This document shows positions 54,901 through 64,000 of a stretch of DNA of 64,000 bases, piece after piece; position 1 is the stretch's first letter, and every line of letters begins with the position of its first letter. The stretch lies in assembly GCA_025504975.1 (NCBI GenBank), contig JANUWI010000003.1:248001-312000 (forward strand), given 5' to 3'. This DNA comes from Plenodomus lindquistii. Lineage: Eukaryota > Ascomycota > Dothideomycetes > Pleosporales > Leptosphaeriaceae. A program made the translations under genes and the position numbers. Under the pieces are notes generated by a model that was not told the origin of the DNA, ran no database searches, and saw only the letters and a list, made by a program, of their open reading frames with translations.

Positions 54901-57900
54901 AAATATATTATTAATAGAAAGTTTTCGCTCGTACCTAGTAGTATCTATAAATTGCATTTGCTAATTAAACTAAATATTATAAAAGTATACTAATTTAATT
55001 TATTTAATTATATACTTACTATGTTTATAAAATATATAGAAAGCTTATATATTTATTTAAAAGATTTAGTATATATATGCAACGCAATTATAACTCTATA
55101 TATTCTATAAAAACTTTAAATATTGCTATATTTACTTTATAGACATACTTTTTATTAGATTTAATAATAAATTCTTCTATTTTAAATCCTGTAACTATAA
55201 TAACTTCTTCTATAACTAATTCTAATTTATAGCTAATATAAAATATAATAAAAACCTATTACTAGATCTCTATATAATCTAAAATAGGTTTAATTGCGCC
55301 TGCCTACTACGCGATAGATTTTAGATTAGACTAATATAAGTCTATAAAGAAGTAGTTATCTTTTAATCTATTATTAAGCAAGATGTTTATTAAATCTCTT
55401 ACTAGCTATTATAAAGGCTAGTTATTTATTCTTAGTCCTGCTTAAACTTAGATAATTTATAGTACTAGAAGCTAGAATAATAATTTTATTTAGATTTTTT
55501 AGCAAACTCTTTTAATGTATATGTCTATTAGAACTAGCTATAAAAGTTCTATTAGTAATAGTTAAAAGGGTTTACTAGTAGATATAAAAGTTTTAGGCGT
55601 TTTAGTATAAGTAGAGTTAGTAAATATTTTTAATTTAATATAAAAGGTATAGAAGTTTTAGATATAGAAGAAAAATCTAAATACTTATATTACTTTTATA
55701 CTTACGTAATAATAGTAAATAATAGCTTAGAGGTCTTTCTTTTTTTATGTATATAAAGCTATAACTATATAATACGCAGATAATATAGTTACTTAGTTAT
55801 AGACTTAATATAGGTTTTTTTATACAATTTTAGCCTATTTTTTAAGCTAAAGCACTCTCTACACGCTAATATAATAGTCTATGCTACTTAGTTATTAACG
55901 CGCGTATAGTAGCGCCTAAAGTAAATAAACTATATAGCTTTAGAAATAGGTATTAACCTTTATTATTTAATATTAAAAGTTATATTATATATGTATATAC
56001 TTTTTTTATTTATAATAATTTTAGACTATAGGTTAAATATATAATTTAAAAATATAGTTTAGAGGCCTAAAAAGTTTATACTAGCACCTCTATACTTTAT
56101 TATAAATTTAAAAAGCTACTTTTTATAATTATACTACGCTGTACTAAATTAATAAATAGTTTATATAGATAGTACTATATAAGTTTATTATACTCTACGC
56201 TATATAAACCTAGATTATAAACAAATAGTAAAGTACTACGCCTATTCTAGAGCTTATTTAAAAATATATAGCCTAGTTTTCTATATTACCTCTAATAATA
56301 AGCGCTAAACTAGTTAGTAACTCTAAAAAAAAGCTATTTTAAAAGGCCTATTTATAATAGCTGTAGGTGTATTAATAGGCACAGACTATAGTAGCTATTA
56401 TTTTTAAATAGAAATTAGTTCTAGCCTCTGTTATTTTAGCCTAGGTTATATTAATAAAAACCTTAATTATACTATTATCTATATAGAGGTTAAAAAACAC
56501 CTATTTCTAATATAAAAGAACTTACTTTAAAGAATAGTATTTACTATAAAATTATATAAGTTAAATACAGAGGCATTTATAAAATAGGAGCGCGCTCTAT
56601 ACTATATAGACTTTAAGCCTACTAGTTAAATACTACGCTAGAAAATGCCTAAGCGCTTTAATAATTCTAGGTTAACTCTACTTTTACGTATAAATTATAC
56701 TCTAAAAAACATAAAAGTTTATATATTAAAACATTTATTTAATAAAATAATAAGTCTTGTATCTAGAGATAGAACTCTAGTTTTTATTTATTAATAGTAA
56801 GCTAACTAGCCTACTTTATATAAGCGTAAATTTTTAGAACTAGATGTTAATTCTACGCAGCTTTCTATTCTTTTATATTTTATTTTCTTACTAATAGAGT
56901 TTTTTTAAGCTATAATTAAGCTTTTATGTAGCGCATTTAATTATAATATTTAAATTCTTTTAACTGTTATTAGTAATAGCTTTATCTGCTAAATAATTAA
57001 GTAACTTTAAAAAGTAATTACTCTAACTAAAAGCGCGATAGTAGACAAATTAAGCAAGATTTAGAAAAGTAAATATTTAGAGATTAAACAATTTCTTACT
57101 TAGCCTCCTAAAAACGCTCTAGAAGTACTACTAGAAATAGAAAATAATCTAAAATTAATAGACATCTAGATGCTTACAGGTAAATATAAAAAAAGTATTT
57201 AAAATTACTTTTAATAATTTTTTATAGAGTAAAGCTTTACTATTAAGTTTAATAAAGCTAGACTAGAATATTTAAAGTAGATAGAGAGTAGGCAATCTTT
57301 TAAAATAGAAAGTAGTTATTATTTATTATTATAATTTTTTACCTAAAGTTTTTCTATTAAGTATAAAATAGACATTGTCTATATAATCTAGATAGAACTA
57401 AAATATATTCTAATAGAAAAAGAGTGTAGATCTACTAGTTCTGCTATTCTAGGCATAATAAGTTTAGATTAGGCTAATCTCTAAAATATAGACTTTATTT
57501 ATATTAAAAAATTTCTAGTTATATATAATAGAAGTAAGGAATTTAAGCATTCTTTTAATAAATAGATAGTTTAGATTAGTAAACTCTATAATTATTAAAA
57601 AAAAAGCCTATTTCTAAAAAAAGATTACTCTAATTAAACTAGAAAAAAATAAAGAATAATAGGTAGTATTAAAGCTATTTATATAGAGCCTATATTTATA
57701 ACTTTATAAAGCTAGGCTAGCCTGCAGCGTGTAGAAGTTATAGATCTTTACAATTCTATATATATAAATTAGACTTTTAGTAATAATATAACGTGTAGAA
57801 AACCTACTACTACTATAGAAAATTCTAATAAGTAGTAGTCTTTTAACTTTATAGCTATTAAGGCTTTTAATAGCGTATTTAGCTAGTATATTAAAAACGC

Positions 57901-60900
57901 TATAGAGCGCGTTAATCTATATTTATAAAAGCATAATCCTTACTTATTACTATAAATATTCTATATTAAAACCTAGCTTGTATAAAATAAGTTCTAGAAT
58001 GCAATTATTTTAATAGATATTAGGTTAGCTTTAGAAATTGCGTAAAAGCTATTCTCTACTAATAGGTTCTAAGTATTTACGCAGACTAGGTAAAAAGCTA
58101 GTTAAGAATTATTTATATTTAAAAGAGCTTTTATTATAGCTATTTAATTATTCTTTCTAAAGTAGTTATAAAACAGTATTAAAACAAGCTAGTTATAATT
58201 ATAGAAAATAAATTAACAATCCTTATTATTTACAGATTGCGTAAAGATAGCTATATAATATAAAAAGTTTACTTTTATAATAATATATATATATATTAGA
58301 TTTTAAAAAGCTAAAAATATTATTTAAACTTTATATTAGCAGCTTTTTCTCTAGTAACCTTACGCTAGCTTCTACGTCCCTTTTATAATATATACTCTAA
58401 CATCTACTAGAAAGTCTATCTCTCTATTTTCTATTATTAGTAACTATATATTTTAACTCTTTCTATTCTAAAATACAACGTTTTTACAGCTAAGAAAATA
58501 GACTTTGCGTAGATAGTTTTCTACTTATATATATCTAACTAGCTACTTTATACAGCTATTAAAGAGGCTTAAAGTTACTATAAAGCTTTTCTAACGTTTA
58601 TACTTTAGCTATTAGTAAGTTTTAAAAATACAGGCATTAAGTATACTAGTAACTCTTTTATTATTACTCTAGTTACTATTTATGCTACCTAGGTTTATTC
58701 TAGAGTAATATAAATATTATTTTTACTATAATTTTAGTATATATTTATAGTATATAGGTTCTAGTAGTTATACTAGTAGTAAAGTTATATACGTAAAGCT
58801 AGCTGTTATAATAAAAGTACGTGTAATAGTATATAGATTAGGTATTAGTAAGTTATAATAGAAGTAAAGCAGCTACTAAAGCTAAGCAGGTCCTCTAATA
58901 GAGTATATAAAAAAGCTATCTCCTATAAAGCTATATAAAAGGTATAATAACTTATTTATATAGACTATAGCATTTTATAATAGATAACTTTACTAAATCT
59001 ACTAATACCTGCCTAGGTGTTATTAGGTGTAGTAATAAACTATAATAATTTTTTAAAAAAAAAAGAGTAGGTAGTATACTATACTATAGAGCTACTAACG
59101 TGTTCTAAATTTAATGTATAGCTAATCTATTTACACGTATTAAACTATAGTGTAAATAGGCTATAGCTATAAAATAATAGAAGAATATAGAGAGAAGTAA
59201 TATAATAAGTAAAATAGAATTATCTAACTATTATATAATATAGAACGCTGTATCTTTTATAGGCTTAGGCTATATAATAGCTACGTAGATAACTATCTCT
59301 TTTTTCTATATTAATTTAGTATTACTAGATTAATAGTAAACTATATTTACTATTAGTTTAGGCAGAGTATATAAATTCGCGTTCTTTAAATTATAAATAT
59401 AGAAGTAGTTTTTATAATAGATAATTATATAAACTTTAGTTTCTAAAATATAAAAGAGTTAACTAGCTTTGTAAATTAGTATATTAAATTAGTTATAAAG
59501 TTTAGAGTTCTATATATATAGTAAGCATAAGCTAGGCTAATATATTTTATATTATATAGAATTATTCTAGTAAGCTTTAATTAGTAAATTATTATATAGT
59601 TCTAGCTATATGCATACTAATTCTAGCGTTAAACTAGAGAAACTTTTTCTATTACTTATAGTAGTATTGTATTATTCTTTAAAAACCTTTTTTAACTAGA
59701 ATTTAGAGTAGAGGTATAAGGTAGTAGTAGTAAAGCAATTTTTAAATAGGTAGAGCGTAAGTAGATAATTTTACTAGACTAAAGCTAATAGAATACTTAG
59801 CTATAACGTATTAAAAGTTACGCAGCGTTAAAGCTTAGTACTATAACGTTTTAGGCCTAAGTTATATTATAGAGGTATTATTAACTTATTTAAAAAGGGG
59901 TGTAGGTTCGCTATATTATATAGTAGATAGTTTAGAAATAGAAAACTAGAGGTTTACAGCCTAATATAGATATCTAATACTTTATAGTAGATTAGGTAAT
60001 AGTAAATAGTTAACTAAAAATAGGTATCTAGAAACTATAGTTAGTTTAATACTACTATTAAGTTTTAATAATTATTAAGCGTTTTAAATTAAGCGTTTAA
60101 TATAACTAATTATATTAGTTTATAAATTACGTAATATTTATTTTAAGTATACCTATATATATAATACTTACGTGTTAGTCTATACTTTATACTAATTTTA
60201 AAATACTAATACTATTTATAGTATACCTAATATATACAAGTAATACGCGTTATAAATCTAACTCTACGCTTTAATCTAAAAGGCTTTTTGCTTTTTAGCG
60301 TTTTTATACGGGCTAAAAGGCGCAATTCTATGTACTAAAACAGCGTGTTTCTAAAAACTATTTTCTATTAAGTAAATGCTTTTATAAAGGGGATAAAGAT
60401 AAAGTTTAGAGTATTTATCTATATCTCTAATATAACTTTATATATACTTATATAAATTAAAGATATTATAAAACTACGCAAAGTAAATTTATAATAGAGT
60501 AAACTTAGTACTAAAGTAAAAGAGATAATACGCAGTAACTATAACTACTCTAGATTAATAAATAAAACTATAGAATTTATTAATCTTTTTAAAATATTAG
60601 TAATAGAGGTAAGCTAACTATATATAATCTAACTAATACTAAATATTATATTTAAAGTAATAATATATCCTTGTATAGAGCGTCTACTTGTTTAAAACGC
60701 TATAAGCTTCTAAAATATAATGTAATAGACTTTTATAGTAGGTAAAACCTTTATTATAGCTACTCTAGAGATACTAGTATATTATATTCTTTAGTAGGTA
60801 TTTACTAATGTAAATAGAGTATAAGCTACACGTTTTCCCTCTAAATTAGTAGTTATAGTTATTCTAAAGGCAGGTATTAATAAGTCTAAATTATTACTCT

Positions 60901-61550
60901 ATATACTATTACATAGCTTTAATTTTCTTTTATTATATGTAATATAGAAGATGGATATTTATACGCTCTAGACGCAGCCTATAGTAGTAAATTAATATTA
61001 ATTACCTATTTACTATATACTAGTGTTACTATACCTATTAAGCTTTTTTATATAAATAGAGTAACTATTATTAATAAGTTTTGCAGCACTCTAATAGAAG
61101 TATTATAAAATTATAGAATTAGTAATAATAATAAGCAAAGCTATAACGTCTATAAATAAAAGTAATATTAAAGAAATATTCTATTTACTAATACTGCTAT
61201 TAGTATTATCTAATAATATAGCGTCTAGATATAGTAACTATACTATTATAAAGCGTACTAGCTTAAACTTAAATAGTACTATAAAATAGCAAGATAGTTA
61301 GTAATAAAGCTTTAATAGCTTTTTAACTGCAGTAGTAGAGTCTTTGCTACTATTAAAGAATTCTACTTTTTTATACTTGTATATCTAGGTTTATATATAC
61401 TACTGTATTTTATACTATTACACTAGAGTTAAATTAGGTACTTAGATTACTATATCTCTAGGTAATATATTTATATTTAGTATAATAGATAAAGATTAAA
61501 GTTAGTATATAGCTTTTACTATAAGCTAAGCTCTATAAAGTATAAAAGCT
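51955..61550. other. Fossil element, unresolved; region behind the captain
   Basis: RIP-saturated DNA between minisatellite B and the captain relic. In a Starship this is where the first cargo genes after the captain would be expected. I could not name any family from the frames I read, and found no long repeats. Confidence 0.4.
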
Positions 61551-61559
61551 AATAGATTT

Positions 61560-62940
61560 CTTCTAAGCATTATTAAAAAATGCTTTTATAGTAGGTTTTA
61601 TTATTAACTTTTATCTATAATTATATTCTAGGTATTAAGTCTAACTAATAATAAAATATAATATTAAAATACGCCTTTATTTACCTAGCCTATTAATTAT
61701 AATTTTTTAGTAGATGTTGCTATTTCTATAGCACGTTAGTATCTAATCTGTTTTTATAATAATCTATTTACTATTAATTGCATTTCTATAGCCCCTTCTA
61801 AAGTAATACGCGGTTAGTTTCTTTTTATACCTAGCTTTTTTCTCTAGGCTTTTAATTATTTTACTAAAGCAGTTATAGATAAGAATTTTAGAGGATAAAA
61901 CCTATCTATTAGGCTAGATGCTTTATAAAATTAGTTTCTACACTACGCTCTTTTTATACTTAAATCTAACTACTTTACTACTTTTTTAAAGCTTTTTAGC
62001 CTGCACCTCTTTAATAGAAGGATTATTTTCTAAAACACTATCTGCTAGTGCAAGCAAAAGAAAGTATAAAACTAAATAGAGTAAGTAGTTTTACTGCTTT
62101 TCTATAAGTAGTATAACTAGACTACTTTAATTAGCGTATTTCTAGAGTTATTTATAGTAAAAAACAACGTATATATATTTATTAACTTTTCTATATCCCT
62201 TTTAATTTTATATATAAATATAGAGAACAAGACCTGTATATAGTTTATTTTTTATTTAAAAAATATTAATATTTTTATATAGTAGACCCTCGTTGCTATT
62301 TAGCTACTCTAATAACTCTATAAATTCTCTAGAGTAACTTTCTATAAAAGTTAGAAGTATTAGTGTAAATGCAAGATGTAGCTTTATTTATAGATATAAA
62401 AACTAATATTTATTATATATCTAGAGAAAATATATAATATCTATAGTTACCTCTAATAGTATAACTAGTTTAGTAAAGGCTTTAGTTAATAGCTATTTAG
62501 TTTAAAAAAGCTAGCAGAATAAATCTGCGAAATTAAACTTGTTATATCTATAGCTAGTATAAAGTTTAATTGCACGCTTTAAGCAGCCTAATTAGTTTTT
62601 AAAGGTAGTATCTATAATCTTGTTATCTAGTAGGCCTTTATTTATATAGACAAACTATATTAAAAACACTTTAATTTGTTTTACTATAGAAGCTTTAAAA
62701 AATAGATTTTTTTTAGAATACTTTTTATAAAGTATAGCTTCTAAAAATCTATACAACTTAGCTATAGTATCTATAGTTATTAATACTAGGCACCTACTCT
62801 AACTATAATTAAATTATATAGCAGTACTATTTAAAACTTATAGAGATAAATTTTATTTTAATATATTTTTATATAATAATAGGCTTTTTAACTTCTTTAG
62901 CTAACTATTAAAAATTTTTAAAAATAGTTATTATTACGCG
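61560..62940 (-). pseudogene. RIP-killed Starship captain: DUF3435 tyrosine recombinase
   Basis: Captains are Crypton-related tyrosine recombinases that mobilise the whole element. On the minus strand, one constant frame (lowest codon base divisible by 3) reads coherently from about 62930 to 61560 with only TAA/TAG stops. Landmarks in order: a helical N-terminal part (KASIVKQIKVFLI near 62690); DIIYFL and then LAFTLILLTF-x-x-S before REFIELLE near 62310-62370, the first catalytic-arginine box (normally TGSRPGE); GLLYKDINIF near 62265-62290; LLYLVLYFLLLALADSVLENNPSIKEV near 61990-62080; YKKSVV near 61950; KKKLTAYYFRRGYRNAIN at 61771-61825, the second arginine box; and LTCYRNSNIY near 61715-61740, where family members have a His. 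It is the first gene from the 63191 end and points inward, exactly the captain position. The start codon and C-terminal limit are uncertain. Confidence 0.8.
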
Positions 62941-63191
62941 GGGGTAGCTTATAACTGTAAAAGTAATAGAGTTATAAAGCTACTATAGATAGGTATTACG
63001 CTAGGGGTTTACGTGTTATAAAATATTAAACTACTATATTTAGTATTTAATAAGGATAACTTAGGTTATTAAAACAGCGTTAGTTATAGAGTATAGCTTA
63101 TAAACAGGAAACTAGTTCTAGAGACCTTAGGTAAGTAAATTGACTTAAAACTAAATTTAGTACTTTAATAAACGGCGAGGCGGACTAGTAT
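62941..63191. other. 5' terminal segment of the element, upstream of the captain
   Basis: About 250 bp between the captain's first readable codons and the element end at 63191, the expected place for its promoter and terminal sequences. The last 30 bp (AACGGCGAGGCGGACTAGTA region) are less AT-rich than the rest. No terminal inverted repeat with the 6057 end is seen. Confidence 0.5.
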
Positions 63192-63198
63192 CTCTATT
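63192..63198. repeat. Target-site duplication CTCTATT, right copy
   Basis: Identical to 6050-6056. It marks the 5' (captain-side) junction of the element within the 5S gene. Confidence 0.82.
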
Positions 63199-63221
63199 TT
63201 TAGTGTCCTATGATCGTATGT
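63192..63221 (-). rRNA. 5S rRNA gene, 5' part (nt 1-30 including the duplication)
   Basis: Read on the minus strand from 63221 this begins ACATACGATCATAGGACACT, the canonical fungal 5S start. ACATAC pairs with GTATGT at the 3' end of the left piece (helix I), and GGACACT pairs with AGTGTACC of the left piece with a bulged A (helix II). Adding the left piece and counting the duplication once gives 119 nt, the normal 5S length. Confidence 0.85.
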
Positions 63222-64000
63222 AGGAGACTTGACTTTGTCCACAATCCATGTACTTACAACTAAAATTAGTCGGTGAATCTCGTTAGGAGATGGTCCATGC
63301 CTTTCATGCTTTACGCGTCGATTAAGGCCTTGCCTCACTTGCGGCTAGAGATGTTGTATTTCTCGATTTTCAGGAAATTCTAAGAAGTACATACTTTACG
63401 TATATATACAATACTTCTCGTATATGTCTTAGTACGCTAGTACAAGAGCTAGTAAGCGCTCAAACCCGTTTACAAGTAATTACTTAGCTTTAGATATTAC
63501 TAATAGGCTAAGCTTCCTCTTATAGTCTATATCTATGCAGTCGGCAAAATATTGGCCCGGTATATCTCGTATATCTCCCTCAAATTTGAAGAAATACAGC
63601 CAACAAATACAGAAATCTGTATTATACAGATCCCCACTTAACAACCCTACTTGCGGCCCCAGAACTCAGGGAGTGGCGGACAGCTTCCCTCCTAGAGGTT
63701 TAGATAAGGTTGCGTCTGCCTTGTTCTCAGCGGTGATACCGTTTGTTCACAGCATCACGTACCAGGCACAATCTTCCCACGGGTGCACTGCAACCCTCGA
63801 GTCGATGATATCTTCACATCAGCAGTACCTCCCATAAGAGGTCATTGAAACCGTCACACGAATTCAAAAATATCGAGGCAAAGACAAAGAGAACCACAGG
63901 TGTGAGCCTCAGTATATTATCTGTTCTTTCCTCAAGCTCATTATATCTTCCTCCAGCCCAAACGCCGCCCTCCCTTCATCTCCCGATCCACCCTCTCTCA
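63222..64000. other. Right flank, gene-free; pyrimidine-rich end
   Basis: Unique flank beyond the insertion. 63360-63530 is AT-richer with several TpA-rich strings, possibly RIP leakage from the element. From 63535 composition is normal. A 100-codon frame at 63535-63837 has no recognisable features and I do not call it. The final 100 bp are strongly C/T-rich on the plus strand, like the leader of a fungal gene starting beyond 64000. Confidence 0.45.

Larger units (their letters stand above)
6057..63191 (-). mobile_element. RIP-fossilised Starship-type giant transposon (57,135 bp) inserted in a 5S rRNA gene
   Basis: Bounded by a 7-bp target-site duplication inside a 5S gene. The orientation follows the captain: its 5' end is at 63191 and it runs leftward. 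It holds a DUF3435 recombinase relic as first gene from that end and a DUF3723 relic further in. Composition shows heavy RIP: in 6241-6300, for example, I count 18 TpA, 12 ApT, no CpA or TpG, but 4 ApC and 2 GpT. No open frame of 60 codons survives in 6126-44046 or 44464-63191. Starships are known to be tens to hundreds of kb long, to carry a DUF3435 captain at the 5' end transcribed inward, and to carry cargo. No clear terminal inverted repeat is visible (ends CTCTCTCGTC and, reverse-complemented, ATACTAGTCC). The alternative, a pile of unrelated transposons, does not explain the single target duplication and the matching 5S halves. Confidence 0.83.

Noticed and set aside
6057..63191. Regional centromere
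   Set aside because: A gene-free 57-kb AT-rich block of this size would suit a fungal centromere, but the split 5S gene, target duplication and captain relic explain it as a mobile element.
6057..63191. CRISPR array, bacterial operon or plasmid features
   Set aside because: The window is clearly fungal; the repeats have no spacers and the minisatellites are plain tandem arrays.
63535..63837. 100-codon frame as a gene
   Set aside because: No signal peptide, domain, intron or family resemblance; composition is like non-coding flank.

Overview
The window comes from a filamentous ascomycete (Pezizomycotina). Evidence: a spliced GH72 cell-wall glucanosyltransferase gene with a 53-bp intron, a small secreted PhiA-like cell-wall protein gene, and a very large block carrying the signature of repeat-induced point mutation (RIP). 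I cannot fix the species; a Dothideomycete would fit.

Layout. 1-6056 is ordinary, GC-balanced DNA: the 3' two thirds of the GH72 gene (+), a 2 kb gap, the PhiA-like gene (-), a 1.8 kb gap, then the 3' 96 nt of a 5S rRNA gene (-) with its T-run terminator. 6057-63191 is a 57.1 kb, extremely AT-rich block with almost no CpA/TpG and no open frame of 60 codons outside one small island. 63192-63221 is the missing 5' end of the same 5S gene, followed by 0.8 kb of gene-free flank.

Main result. The block is one insertion into a 5S rRNA gene. The two 5S pieces share a 7-bp duplication, CTCTATT (6050-6056 and 63192-63198). Removing one copy plus the block restores a 119-nt 5S gene whose helix I and helix II strands pair across the junction. 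Just inside the right end, on the minus strand and pointing inward, lies a RIP-killed DUF3435 tyrosine recombinase (about 61560-62940), the captain of Starship giant transposons. In the middle lies a RIP-killed DUF3723 protein (about 30690-33683), a family often carried by Starships. I therefore read the block as a dead, RIP-fossilised Starship with 5S rDNA as its target. A 5S-targeting Starship (Voyager, Macrophomina) is known; this copy looks like a related or separate case.

Later history. A 417-bp RIP-free island (44047-44463) has TG...CA ends and a TTAAT target duplication. It is a solo LTR that landed after RIP had ended. Inside the fossil there are also two related 22-bp minisatellites in opposite orientation 38 kb apart, a 168-bp (56-codon) coiled-coil duplication within the DUF3723 relic, an integrase-like relic, and other coding-like fragments I could not name. 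Most of the fossil's former cargo remains unread.
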